A DNA stretch of 64,000 nucleotides from JAWLGZ01 sp041690635 (GCA_041690635.1 JAWLGZ010000004.1:124001-188000), one strand, 5' to 3'. Shown: positions 28,719 to 37,077, numbered from the stretch's first letter. Program-made: numbers and translations. The notes: generated from the letters alone by a model not told the origin.

Positions 28719-28790
28719 GAGTCTATTTCGAAGCAGGATTGATGTTGGGTTTTCCTCTGTGTCCTCTGCGACCTCTGCGGTTAATAGCCT

Positions 28791-30128
28791 GTGAACCTGC
28801 CGTTCCCCGAAGAGATCACCGGCCGCCCCCTGGCCGATCGCATGCGGCCGGGTGCGCCGGAGGAGATCGCCGGCCAGTCCCACCTGCTCGGGCCGGGCAA
28901 GCCGCTCAGACTCGCCATCGATTCGGGGAATCTCCACTCCATGGTGTTCTGGGGGCCGCCCGGGACCGGCAAGACCACCCTGGCGCGGATGATTGCCCGC
29001 CATGCCGACGCCCAGTTCCTCAGCATCTCCGCGGTCCTCTCCGGCGTTAAGGAGATCCGGGCGGCCGTGGAGCAGGCACGCACGGAGCGGCAGGCGGCGG
29101 GGCGCGGCACCGTCCTGTTCGTGGACGAGGTGCACCGCTTCAACAAGTCGCAGCAGGACGCCTTTCTCCCCTACGTGGAGGACGGCACCGTCACCTTCGT
29201 CGGCGCCACCACCGAAAACCCCTCGTTCGAATTGAATAACGCGCTGCTCTCCCGCGCCCGCGTCTATGTACTGAAATCGCTGACGCCGCCGGATATCCGT
29301 GCGGTGCTCGACCGGGCGCTGGCGGATGCGGAGCGTGGCCTCGGCAGCCGTCCGCTCGACATCACTCCCGATCTGCTCGATCGCATCGCCGAGTCGGCGG
29401 ACGGCGACGCCCGCCGCGCCCTCAATCTGCTGGAGATCGCCGCCGATCTGGCCGAGCGGGAGGGGGATCGGGAGGTGGTGTCGGAGACGGTGCTGGCCGA
29501 GGTGCTGGCGGGCGGGGTGCGCCGCTTCGACAAGGGGGGTGAGGCGTTCTACGACCAGATCTCCGCCCTGCACAAGTCGGTGCGCGGCTCCGACCCGGAC
29601 GCGACCCTCTACTGGTTGGCGCGCATGCTCGACGGCGGCTGCGATCCGCTCTACATCGCCCGCCGGGTGGTGCGGATGGCGAGCGAGGACATCGGCAATG
29701 CCGACCCCCGCGGCCTGCGGATCGCCCTCGATGCCTGGGACGTACAGGAGCGGCTCGGCAGCCCGGAAGGGGAGTTGGCCATCGCCCAGGCGCTTGTGTA
29801 CCTTGCCTGTGCGCCGAAGAGTAACGCGGTCTACACCGCCTACAACACGGCCCGGGCCGAAGTGGCGAAGTCGCCCAGCCACGAGGTGCCGATCCACCTG
29901 CGCAACGCCCCGACAAAACTGATGAAGGAGTTGGGCTACGGCCACGCCTACCGCTACGCCCACGATGAACCGGAGGCCTACGCCGCCGGGGAGCACTACT
30001 TCCCGGAGGAGATGGAGGCGCGCCGCTACTACCGCCCGGCGCCGCGCGGACTCGAACTGAAGATTGGCGAAAAACTGAACCACCTGCGGGAACTGGACGC
30101 ACGGGCGCGGGAGAAGAATAAAAAATGA
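28791..30128 (+). CDS. rarA: Replication-associated recombination protein RarA
   Basis: AAA+ ATPase (MgsA/RarA, related to clamp loaders and eukaryotic WRNIP1) acting at stalled replication forks. The 445-residue protein has Walker A WGPPGTGKTTLAR, Walker B VLFVDEVHRFNKSQQD and sensor residues in GATTENPSFELN. The C-terminal oligomerisation region (YLACAPKSNAVY, GYGHAYRYAHDEP) is intact. The start is GTG at 28791. The stop overlaps the crcB start by ATGA. Confidence 0.96.
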   Translation: MNLPFPEEITGRPLADRMRPGAPEEIAGQSHLLGPGKPLRLAIDSGNLHSMVFWGPPGTGKTTLARMIARHADAQFLSISAVLSGVKEIRAAVEQARTERQAAGRGTVLFVDEVHRFNKSQQDAFLPYVEDGTVTFVGATTENPSFELNNALLSRARVYVLKSLTPPDIRAVLDRALADAERGLGSRPLDITPDLLDRIAESADGDARRALNLLEIAADLAEREGDREVVSETVLAEVLAGGVRRFDKGGEAFYDQISALHKSVRGSDPDATLYWLARMLDGGCDPLYIARRVVRMASEDIGNADPRGLRIALDAWDVQERLGSPEGELAIAQALVYLACAPKSNAVYTAYNTARAEVAKSPSHEVPIHLRNAPTKLMKELGYGHAYRYAHDEPEAYAAGEHYFPEEMEARRYYRPAPRGLELKIGEKLNHLRELDARAREKNKK

Positions 30129-30499
30129 TGCAGTCACTGGCTATTGCCAGCGGCGGGGCGCTGGGGGCCCTGCTGCGCTACTGGGTCTCCACCGGGATAT
30201 ACGGCGCCATCGGCCGCGTCTTTCCCTGGGGGACACTGTTCGTCAACGTTTCCGGCTCGCTGGTGATGGGGGTGCTCTACATCCTCCTGGTGGAGCGCTC
30301 CACCCTGGGCGGCGAGTGGCGCGGCTTCCTCATCATCGGCCTGCTCGGCGCCTTCACCACCTACTCCACCTTCTCCATGGAGACGGTCGTCCTCATCGAG
30401 AGCGGCGAGCCGCTCAAGGCCGTCGCCAATGCCCTTGCCAGCGTCCTGCTCTGCGTCGGCGCCGCCTGGGCGGGCGTGCTTATTGGAAGGCATTTGTAA
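30125..30499 (+). CDS. crcB: Fluoride exporter CrcB/FluC
   Basis: A four-helix fluoride channel that works as an antiparallel dimer. The 124 residues show the family motifs GGALGALLRYWVS, WGTLFVNVSGSLVMG (with the channel Asn) and LLGAFTTYSTFSMET (with the Na-binding and Phe-box region). It overlaps rarA by four bases, so no fluoride riboswitch precedes it here. In this lineage crcB is normally followed by serS; here a toxin-antitoxin pair intervenes. Confidence 0.96.
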   Translation: MMQSLAIASGGALGALLRYWVSTGIYGAIGRVFPWGTLFVNVSGSLVMGVLYILLVERSTLGGEWRGFLIIGLLGAFTTYSTFSMETVVLIESGEPLKAVANALASVLLCVGAAWAGVLIGRHL

Positions 30500-30532
30500 G
30501 CAGCAGCGAAGTTGGGGCCGGTAACTGCCTTA

Positions 30533-30560
30533 TTGATATGCGTACGAAATAACGTACCAT
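30533..30560 (+). promoter_or_regulatory. Promoter and operator of the yefM-yoeB module
   Basis: TTGATA (30533-30538) and TACCAT (30555-30560) with 16-bp spacing form a plausible promoter. Two GTAC cores (30542-30545 and 30554-30557) lie 12 bp apart inside it, on the same DNA face. This resembles the paired palindromes with a TGTACA core bound by YefM-YoeB in E. coli, so autorepression is likely. Confidence 0.6.
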
Positions 30561-30588
30561 TAGGGTATGTCTGATTTGGAGGCGGTTT

Positions 30589-30831
30589 ATGACCACCATC
30601 ACGGCCAGCGAGGCACGCGCCAATCTCTACCGGCTCATCGATGAAGCGGCCTCCTCTCACCAGCCGCTGCTGATCTCTGGAAAGCGCAACAAGGCGGTGC
30701 TGGTTTCCGAAGAGGATTGGCAGGCCATTCAGGAGACACTCTTTCTCCTCTCCGTACCCGGCATGCGCGAGTCGATCCGGGAGGGGATGGAGACCCCGCT
30801 CGATGAGTGTGACGAGGAACTGGATTGGTGA
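30589..30831 (+). CDS. yefM: Antitoxin of the Phd/YefM family
   Basis: An 80-residue antitoxin. The N-terminal DNA-binding fold reads MTTITASEARANLYRLIDEA, typical for YefM, and the acidic C-terminal tail (LDECDEELDW) would wrap the toxin. GGAGG lies six bases before the ATG. The stop overlaps the toxin start in GTGA. It would repress its own promoter, best with the toxin bound. Confidence 0.95.
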   Translation: MTTITASEARANLYRLIDEAASSHQPLLISGKRNKAVLVSEEDWQAIQETLFLLSVPGMRESIREGMETPLDECDEELDW

Positions 30832-31091
30832 CCTGGCGTCTGGTCTACACGAAGCAGGCCCAGAAGGATGCGAAGAAGCTGGCCGCGAGCGGTTTGAAGG
30901 CGAAGGCCCGGGAGCTGCTTGATCTGCTGGCGGAAGACCCGTTTCAAAACCCGCCTCCACTGGAGAAGCTGATCGGCGATCTGGCCGGGGCCTATTCGCG
31001 AAGGATCAATATCCAGCACCGGCTCGTCTATCAGGTGCTTGAGGAGGAGCGGACCGTCAAGGTCCTTCGGCTATGGAGTCACTACGAATAA
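30828..31091 (+). CDS. yoeB: mRNA-interferase toxin of the Txe/YoeB family
   Basis: An 87-residue RelE-fold ribosome-dependent endoribonuclease. The residues matching the YoeB active site are present: E46 (PLEKL), R65 (QHRLVY) and the terminal His (WSHYE). The toxin start GTG at 30828 overlaps the antitoxin stop. An in-frame TTG at 30825 is less likely. The module is inserted in the conserved crcB-serS interval. Confidence 0.95.
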   Translation: MTWRLVYTKQAQKDAKKLAASGLKAKARELLDLLAEDPFQNPPPLEKLIGDLAGAYSRRINIQHRLVYQVLEEERTVKVLRLWSHYE

Positions 31092-31156
31092 GACGAAAAA
31101 AGCTATGATCCGCAACCCCTCACAGGTTTGCCAACGATTTTGACTAAAGGACCCCC

Positions 31157-32431
31157 ATGCTAGACCCCCGCCTGTTCCGTACCGACATCGAAGAGACCGC
31201 ACGTCAGCTCGCCCGCCGTGGCTTTGAACTGGACGTGGCCGCCATCAACCGCCTGGAGGAGGAGCGCAAGGGTCTCCAGGTGGAGACGCAGAATCTGCAG
31301 AACGAGCGCAACACCAGCTCCAAGGCGATCGGCAAGGCCAAGGCGCAGGGGCAGGATGTAGCACCGCTGCTGGCGGCAGTGGCCGACCTCGGCGACAAGC
31401 TGAAGGCCAACGAGGCGCGGCTGAACGAGGTGCAGGAGGCGCTGAACGCGATCCTCATGGGGGTGCCCAACATCCCGGACGCCTCGGTGCCGGAGGGCAG
31501 GGACGAAGAGGCCAACGTGGAGGTGCGCCGCTGGGGTTCCCCCGCGGAATTCCCCTTCGAGCCGAAGGACCACGTGGACCTGGGCGAGAAGCTGGGGCTC
31601 GATTTCGAGACCGCGGCCAAGATCGCCGGCTCCCGCTTCGCCCTCATGCGCGGGCCGCTGGCGCGGATGCACCGGGCGCTGATCCAGTTCATGCTCGACC
31701 TGCACACCGGCGAGCACGGCTACACCGAAACCTACGTCCCCTATCTGGTGAACCCGGACAGCCTGCGCGGCACCGGCCAGCTGCCCAAGTTCGAGGAGGA
31801 CCTGTTCGCCCTGCGCGGGGAGCAGAACCTCTATCTCATCCCCACCGCCGAGGTGCCGGTCACCAACATCGTGCGGGACGAGATTATCGAGTCGATGCCG
31901 CTCAAGTTCGCCTGCCACACCCCCTGTTTCCGCAGTGAGGCGGGCTCCTACGGCAAGGACACCCGCGGCATGATCCGCCAGCACCAGTTCGAGAAGGTGG
32001 AGCTGGTGCAGGTGGTCCGCCCCGAGGCCTCGTTCGATGCCCTGGAGGAGCTGACCGGCCATGCGGAGGAGGTGCTCAAAAGGCTCGAACTGCCGTACCG
32101 GACCATGAACCTCTGCACCGGCGACATCGGCTTCTCCTCGGCCAAGACCTACGACCTGGAGGTGTGGCTGCCGGGGCAGGGCAAGTACCGGGAGATCTCC
32201 TCCTGCTCCAACTTTCGCGACTTCCAGGCCCGGCGCATGCGCGCCCGATGGCGCAATCCGGAGACCGGCAAGCCGGAACTGGCCCACACCCTCAACGGCT
32301 CCGGCCTGGCGATAGGGCGCGCCCTGGTGGCGGTGCTGGAGAACTACCAGGATGAAGGCGGGCGCATCGCCATCCCGCCGGTGTTGCAGCCCTATATGGG
32401 CGGCGTCACCCATCTGGAACCCGGAGCGTAA
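31157..32431 (+). CDS. serS: Seryl-tRNA synthetase
   Basis: A 424-residue class II synthetase. The N-terminal coiled-coil arm (about residues 30-105) grips the long variable arm of tRNA-Ser. Motif 2 appears as ACHTPCFRSEAGSYGKDTRG and motif 3 as LNGSGLAIGRALVAVLENYQ. The TAEVPVTN segment forms part of the serine pocket. It follows the toxin gene with a 65-bp gap and precedes cysG. Confidence 0.98.
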   Translation: MLDPRLFRTDIEETARQLARRGFELDVAAINRLEEERKGLQVETQNLQNERNTSSKAIGKAKAQGQDVAPLLAAVADLGDKLKANEARLNEVQEALNAILMGVPNIPDASVPEGRDEEANVEVRRWGSPAEFPFEPKDHVDLGEKLGLDFETAAKIAGSRFALMRGPLARMHRALIQFMLDLHTGEHGYTETYVPYLVNPDSLRGTGQLPKFEEDLFALRGEQNLYLIPTAEVPVTNIVRDEIIESMPLKFACHTPCFRSEAGSYGKDTRGMIRQHQFEKVELVQVVRPEASFDALEELTGHAEEVLKRLELPYRTMNLCTGDIGFSSAKTYDLEVWLPGQGKYREISSCSNFRDFQARRMRARWRNPETGKPELAHTLNGSGLAIGRALVAVLENYQDEGGRIAIPPVLQPYMGGVTHLEPGA

Positions 32432-32739
32432 TCAGACCGGGGTGGTGATTCCGAAAGAACCCATAGGATGGGTTGAGCCCGCAGGGCGATACCCATGCGG
32501 TTCCGCGACCGATGGGTATCGCTGCGCTCATCCCATCCTACATCGGGTTCGCTTCACGGTTTACGGATCACCAGGGAACCTGTCCGGGCAAAATCGACCA
32601 TAGAGGGAATATCAGACGCCTACGTATCCCTCCCGGAGGTCCCGCCACTCCCATAGAGATATGACTTACCCGGACTTCGAGCGCTAAAATCCCCGACTGA
32701 TTCAGGGCGCAACGTGCGCCGCTGCCATCGGATACCTTC
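32432..32739. other. serS-cysG intergenic region containing a palindromic repeat
   Basis: Apart from the palindrome at 32464-32540, this 308-bp gap shows no gene. The sequence just before cysG is moderately AT-rich (GATATGACTTACC, GCGCTAAAATCCCC) and may contain its promoter. Confidence 0.4.
32464..32540. repeat. Palindromic intergenic repeat (taggatgggt...acccatccta)
   Basis: The arm TAGGATGGGTTGAGCCCGCA...GATACCCAT (32464-32496) is mirrored by ATGGGTATCGCTGCGCTCATCCCATCCTA (32512-32540) with a 15-bp centre. Elements of this wording are common between genes of proteobacteria. It shares its outer TAGGATG / CATCCTA ends with the 34140 repeats. Confidence 0.75.
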
Positions 32740-34143
32740 ATGCAACTTTTCCCCGCGTTTCTCAATATCCAGAACCGTCCCTGCCTCGTGGTGGGCGGCG
32801 GCGAAGTCGCCTCCCGCAAGGCCGATCTGCTGCTGGAGGCCGGTGCCAGGGTCACCGTGGTTGCCCCCAAACTGGGTCATACCCTGGCCGATTGGCTCGA
32901 ACAGGGGCGCATCACCCACCGTGAAGGCACGTTCGAGCCGGGTGATCTGGACGGGGCGACGCTGATCATCGCCGCGACCGACGACGAGGCGGTAAACCGG
33001 CAGGTCTCCGAACTGGCCCACGCGCGCAATATCCCGGTCAACGTGGTGGACAACCCGGAACTGTGCAGCTTCGTGGTACCGGCCATCATCGACCGCTCCC
33101 CGGTGCAGGTGGCGGTCTCAACCGGCGGCAGTTCGCCGGTCCTCGCGCGGTTGCTGCGGGCACGGCTGGAGTCGGCGCTGCCCACCGCCTACGGGCGGCT
33201 CGGACAACTGGCGGAGGCGTTTCGCCACACAGTAAAGGCGCGCCTGCCGGACGTCGGCTCCCGGCGCCGTTTCTGGGAGAAGGTGCTTCAGGGCCACATC
33301 GCCGAACTGGTCTTCGCCGGCAAGGATGAAGAGGCCCGCCGGGAGATGGAGCAGGCGGTCGAGTCGGGAGTCAGTGGACCGGAGGGCGAGGTCTACCTGG
33401 TCGGCGGCGGCCCCGGCGACCCGGACCTGCTCACCTTCCGCGCCCAGCGCCTGATGCAGCAGGCGGACGTCATCGTCCATGACCGGCTCATCTCCAAGGA
33501 GGTGCTGGACCTCTGCCGCCGCGACGCCGAGCGCATCTACGTGGGCAAGGAGCGGGACCACCACGCGGTGCCCCAGGACCAGATCAACGCACTGCTGGTA
33601 CGGCTGGCGAAGGAGGGCAAGCGGGTGTGCCGGCTCAAGGGCGGCGACCCGTTCATCTTCGGCCGCGGCGGTGAGGAGATCGAGACCCTGGCGGCGGAGG
33701 GGGTCACCTTCCAGGTGGTACCCGGCATCACCGCCGCCCTCGGCACCTCCGCCTATGCGGGCATTCCGCTGACCCACCGGGATTACTCCCAGGCGGTCAC
33801 CTTCGTCACCGGCCACCTCAAGGACGGCTCCATGAACCTCAACTGGGGGGCGCTGGCGCAGCCGGCCCAGACGGTGGTGTTCTACATGGGGCTTAAGGGG
33901 CTGCCGATCATCTGCGAGAAGCTGATCGAATACGGCCGAGCACCGGAGACGCCGGTCGCCCTGGTGCAGCAGGCCACCACGCCGCGCCAGCGCGCCTTCA
34001 CCGGCACCCTCGCCACCATGGCCGAGATCATCGGGGAACAGGAGATCCGTCCGCCGACGCTGATCATCGTCGGCGAGGTGGTCGAGCTGCACGACAAGCT
34101 GGCGTGGTTCGTGTCGGCGGCGGAGAAGAACCGCAGCCTGTAG
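32740..34143 (+). CDS. cysG: Siroheme synthase CysG (trifunctional)
   Basis: CysG turns uroporphyrinogen III into siroheme, the cofactor of sulfite and nitrite reductases. The N-terminal half (about 1-210) is the dehydrogenase/ferrochelatase with NAD motif VVGGGEVASRKADLL and the STGGSSPVLAR loop. The C-terminal half (about 215-460) is the SAM-dependent uroporphyrinogen methyltransferase with VYLVGGGPGDPDLLT, RLKGGDPFIFGRGGEE and PGITAALGTSAYAGIPLTHR. The length of 467 is normal. It closes the conserved ftsK...cysG run. Confidence 0.97.
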   Translation: MQLFPAFLNIQNRPCLVVGGGEVASRKADLLLEAGARVTVVAPKLGHTLADWLEQGRITHREGTFEPGDLDGATLIIAATDDEAVNRQVSELAHARNIPVNVVDNPELCSFVVPAIIDRSPVQVAVSTGGSSPVLARLLRARLESALPTAYGRLGQLAEAFRHTVKARLPDVGSRRRFWEKVLQGHIAELVFAGKDEEARREMEQAVESGVSGPEGEVYLVGGGPGDPDLLTFRAQRLMQQADVIVHDRLISKEVLDLCRRDAERIYVGKERDHHAVPQDQINALLVRLAKEGKRVCRLKGGDPFIFGRGGEEIETLAAEGVTFQVVPGITAALGTSAYAGIPLTHRDYSQAVTFVTGHLKDGSMNLNWGALAQPAQTVVFYMGLKGLPIICEKLIEYGRAPETPVALVQQATTPRQRAFTGTLATMAEIIGEQEIRPPTLIIVGEVVELHDKLAWFVSAAEKNRSL

Positions 34144-34405
34144 GATGCGGTGACGCAGGAACCGCATCGGTCGAGGTGGCTGGCATGGTCGCGACTGATG
34201 CGGTTCGCAGGCTCACCACATCCTACATTGGGACGGTCAGCGTCCTGGGTTATTGCTGGTGCGGCAGAGCCGTAGAATACGGTGACGCAGGAACCGCATC
34301 GGTCGAGGTGGCCGGCAAGGTCGCGACTGATGCGGTTCGCAGGCTCACCACATCCTACAGTGGATGCGTCAGGCGTCCTTCGGTTTTTGCTGGTGCGGCA
34401 GGACC
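34140..34405. repeat. Tandem duplication of a palindromic repeat plus the 3' end of the rhodanese gene
   Basis: Two copies (34140-34271 and 34272-about 34405) repeat with a period of 132-134 bp. Each starts with a palindromic element whose ends read TAGGATGCGGTGACGCAGG and CCTGCGAACCGCATCAG-like inverse up to CACATCCTACA. Each ends with a version of the last about 35 bp of the minus-strand rhodanese gene. In copy 1 that gene end is non-functional (in-frame stop after five codons). Confidence 0.8.
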
Positions 34406-34839
34406 CGCGACACCAGCACCTCGTCGCCGTACTCCACGTCCACCGGTGAACCGTTGCCGTCCACCAGGGGCTGTTCGTAGTCGTTCCAGCCGCGCACCCC
34501 GGTCTTGAGCGAGACGACGTTGTTGTACCCCATCTGCTGCATCACATGGGTCGCCAGGACACTGCGGTTGCCGGAACGGCAAGCCACCACCACCTCGCGG
34601 TCGCGGGCGTTCACCAGCTCCGGGATGGTCTCCTCGTAATCCCATTCGCAGGCAGTCTCCAGGATGCCGCGCGGCACGTTCAATGAGCCGCGGATGTGTA
34701 CCGCATCAAACTCGTACGGTTCGCGGATATCCAGCAGCAGCAGGTCGGGATTGGCTTCCATGCGGTCGACCAGATCCCAGGGAAAGATCTCGCGGATATC
34801 GGCAAGTGATTCGGCTATCAGGTCGTTGAAGCTTTTCAT
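34369..34839 (-). CDS. Rhodanese-like domain protein
   Basis: A single rhodanese domain of 156 residues. The catalytic loop is CRSGNRS with Cys at about residue 87, and the conserved LLLDIREPYEFDAVHIRGSLNVP block precedes it. The loop length suits a sulfurtransferase rather than a Cdc25-type phosphatase. The N-terminal 25 residues (MKSFNDLIAESLADIREIFP) are an extension. A start at 34857 is also in frame, but 34839 gives the more natural N-terminus. It could supply sulfane sulfur to TusE/MnmA-type relays; that is inference. Confidence 0.92.
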   Translation of the reverse strand: MKSFNDLIAESLADIREIFPWDLVDRMEANPDLLLLDIREPYEFDAVHIRGSLNVPRGILETACEWDYEETIPELVNARDREVVVACRSGNRSVLATHVMQQMGYNNVVSLKTGVRGWNDYEQPLVDGNGSPVDVEYGDEVLVSRVLPHQQKPKDA

Positions 34840-34940
34840 GGCGGGAGCAGGGATCATGGGGGGAATCGAGACAGGGAATTTTACTTTATCCGAGCTATGC
34901 GCTCAAAATATGAACACACGCTGACGCAGGATCTCCCCCA

Positions 34941-35324
34941 ATGGCCGTCGAGAAATTTGTCCCCGACTTCACCCTGGAGCCCCCCACCGAAGAGGTGCGC
35001 CTACCCGGAGAGGCAGGTGGTTGCGCCTCCAAGGAACCGTATGCCCTGATGGTGCTGGGCGACAGCATGGAGCCGGAGTTTATGGATGGCGAGATCATCG
35101 TCATTGAGCCGGGGCGCACCCCGCAGGAGGGCTCCTTTGTGATCGCGTGGCATGAGGGCGAGCACATCTTCCGCCAACTGGTGCGTCATGGCGAAGGCTG
35201 GTACCTGAAGCCCCTCAACGATGCCTATCCGACTGCGCTGATCGACGGTCTGGACGCGGTACGCGGCGTCATCATCCAGAAGCAGGGCCGCGGCGGACGC
35301 CGCGATCGCAAGTTCTACAGCTGA
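34941..35324 (+). CDS. S24/LexA-like peptidase-fold protein without DNA-binding domain
   Basis: A 127-residue protein consisting only of the S24 (LexA/UmuD/signal-peptidase-like) fold. The nucleophile motif is intact as LGDSMEPEFMDGE (S42). The general-base Lys usually found in the T-V-K-R-L strand is replaced: the equivalent strand reads HIFRQL, giving Arg at 78. There is no helix-turn-helix and no cleavage-site Ala-Gly or Cys-Gly in the usual place, although AGGC occurs near residue 27. It might be a non-catalytic relative of phage repressor C-termini or UmuD. The neighbourhood gives no SOS operator. Confidence 0.85.
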   Translation: MAVEKFVPDFTLEPPTEEVRLPGEAGGCASKEPYALMVLGDSMEPEFMDGEIIVIEPGRTPQEGSFVIAWHEGEHIFRQLVRHGEGWYLKPLNDAYPTALIDGLDAVRGVIIQKQGRGGRRDRKFYS

Positions 35325-35330
35325 TCTCCC

Positions 35331-36173
35331 TTGCGTGGCCGCTCCCGTTTAACTCTTTTCCTGGCGGCGTTGCTCTCTGCCGCACCGCTGTTCAGTGCCG
35401 GCGTCTTTCGCTGGGAGGAGGGCGGCGGGGGTGTCAGTTTCGGTGATCGCCCCCCGCCCGACGCCCGGGAGCTTCCCCATTTCTCGCCGGAACGCCGTCT
35501 GCACCGGGTTGCCGAGGTGCTGGATGGTGACACACTGCGCATCGCCAATGGCCCGGTGGTCCGGCTGATCGGGGTCGATGCCCCCGAACTGCCGCGCCGA
35601 GATCGGCCGGGCGATCCGGGGGCAGAACGTGCGCGCGATTTCCTGCGGGAGCAGGTGGATGGCACCCGCGTTCGACTGGAACGCGAGATGGAATACGAGG
35701 ATCGGTACGGGCGGGCGCTGGCACACGTGGTGACCGAAGAGGGGCGGAACCTCAACGCCGCACTGCTGCGCGAAGGCCTGGCCCATGCGACCGTCCACCC
35801 GCCGAATGTGGAGCGGGCGGGCGAATACTTCGCCATCGAGGCGGAGGCGCGAGCAGCGGAAAAGGGTATCTGGAAGGAGACCCATTTCGGTGTTTTCCCG
35901 GCCCGGGAGGCGTCCGACTTCCGCAACACCTTCCGCCGCCTGCACGGCCGCGTGGAGTCGGTGGTGTCAAAACGACGCTATACCTACCTGCATCTCTCCG
36001 GCGGACTCCTGTTACAGGCGGAGAATGCCGACCTTACGCTGTTTGCCGACGCGGGACGGGACCTGAACCGACTGCGGGGTCGCCGGGTGACCGTGCGTGG
36101 CTGGGTCGGGCAGCGGGACGGGGCACCGTTTCTGCATGTGCGCCACCCCCTGCAGATCGAATCGGTGGACTGA
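35331..36173 (+). CDS. Secreted thermonuclease-family (SNase-like) protein
   Basis: A 280-residue protein with an N-terminal signal peptide (LTLFLAALLSAAPLFSAG) and a staphylococcal-nuclease domain at about 55-185. Catalytic positions can be placed: Arg in VVRLIGVDAPE, Glu in the same motif and Arg in YEDRYGRALAHV. The C-terminal 80 residues (GRVESVVSKRRYTYLHL...VRGWVGQRDGAPFLHV) look like an OB-fold, possibly for nucleic-acid binding. It is likely a periplasmic or secreted nuclease. The start codon is uncertain (TTG at 35331, weak ribosome site). The gap to the upstream S24-like gene is only 6 bp. Confidence 0.88.
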   Translation: MRGRSRLTLFLAALLSAAPLFSAGVFRWEEGGGGVSFGDRPPPDARELPHFSPERRLHRVAEVLDGDTLRIANGPVVRLIGVDAPELPRRDRPGDPGAERARDFLREQVDGTRVRLEREMEYEDRYGRALAHVVTEEGRNLNAALLREGLAHATVHPPNVERAGEYFAIEAEARAAEKGIWKETHFGVFPAREASDFRNTFRRLHGRVESVVSKRRYTYLHLSGGLLLQAENADLTLFADAGRDLNRLRGRRVTVRGWVGQRDGAPFLHVRHPLQIESVD

Positions 36174-36216
36174 GCGCGCGTAGTCCGGCACGGCGGCTGT
36201 TCGCTTCGGAGGAGGC

Positions 36217-37077
36217 ATGCTGCGCCTACTTTCCGCTTCCGGGGAGTACCCCCGCTGGCAGGTACTCCTGATCAGTCTGGCGTCCGTGGCACTGGTCGGC
36301 GTTCTCGACCATCTGACCGGGCCGGGGGTATCGGTCGCCATCCTGTATCTTTTCCCCATCGGGCTGGCCGCCTGGAGTGGCGGGATGGGACTGGGCGCAC
36401 TGATGGCTCTTTTCGCCAGTGCCGCGTGGCTGAATGCCGATCAGAGCGGCGGCGGTGTTTTCGGCCACGGCCTGGTGCCCTACTGGAACGCGCTGGTGCG
36501 CCTGGGTCTGTTCCTGATCGTCGCCTACCTGCTCACACGCCTGCGTACTCTGCTGAAGGAGGAGGCGGAACGCGGACGCACCGATTCGCTCACCGGCCTG
36601 TTGAATCGCCGCGCCTTCGCGCAGGCCCTCGACCGTGAGATAGAGCGCGCCCGGCGCTACCGGCGGCCCTTTACCGCCGCCTATATCGACCTGGACGACT
36701 TCAAACGGATTAACGATGTGTACGGCCACGCCGTCGGTGACGCTGTGCTGAAGCTGGCGGGGGACGCGATACGGCAGCATGTGCGGGCAACCGACCTGGC
36801 GGGGCGTCTCGGTGGGGACGAGTTCGCCGCCGTCTTCATCGAAACGGAGGCGGAACCGGGGCTGCGAGCGGCAACCGACCTCGCGCGGGCGCTCGAAGGA
36901 GGTCTGTTCGGCCTGCGCGAGCCGGTGACCTTCAGTGTCGGGGCGGTCACCTTCAACGAACCGCCAGCGGACGCGGAAGCGGCGCTTGGTGCGGCTGATG
37001 CCGTCATGTATACCGTCAAGCGCCACGGCAAGCATGCGGTGGCCCACCAGACCTGGCCGCCAGCCCAGGGTCCGTGA
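36217..37077 (+). CDS. Membrane-bound diguanylate cyclase
   Basis: A 286-residue protein. Three or four hydrophobic segments (about 15-108) resemble a small membrane sensor; a GGDEF domain follows (about 120-280). The catalytic signature is intact (RLGGDEF, GGDEF at 199-203), as are DSLTGLLNRRAF and DLDDFKRINDVYGH. An inhibitory I-site RxxD (RATD, 191-194) lies five residues upstream, so product inhibition by c-di-GMP is expected. It should synthesise c-di-GMP from GTP. The signal sensed is unknown. It could act with the EAL and GGDEF/EAL proteins at the two window ends. Confidence 0.92.
   Translation: MLRLLSASGEYPRWQVLLISLASVALVGVLDHLTGPGVSVAILYLFPIGLAAWSGGMGLGALMALFASAAWLNADQSGGGVFGHGLVPYWNALVRLGLFLIVAYLLTRLRTLLKEEAERGRTDSLTGLLNRRAFAQALDREIERARRYRRPFTAAYIDLDDFKRINDVYGHAVGDAVLKLAGDAIRQHVRATDLAGRLGGDEFAAVFIETEAEPGLRAATDLARALEGGLFGLREPVTFSVGAVTFNEPPADAEAALGAADAVMYTVKRHGKHAVAHQTWPPAQGP

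Noticed and set aside
30100..30125. Fluoride riboswitch before crcB
   Set aside because: crcB overlaps rarA by four bases, leaving no leader for a riboswitch.
28713..30137. Long open frame (474 codons) on the minus strand opposite rarA
   Set aside because: Typical of antisense frames in high-GC DNA; the plus strand encodes a complete RarA with all ATPase motifs.
31160..32413. 417-codon minus-strand frame opposite serS
   Set aside because: serS is intact with class II motifs; the antisense frame has no ribosome site or domain.
34140..34405. Possible CRISPR-like repeats
   Set aside because: Only two long units with internal palindromes and copied gene end; no short direct repeats with unique spacers and no cas genes.
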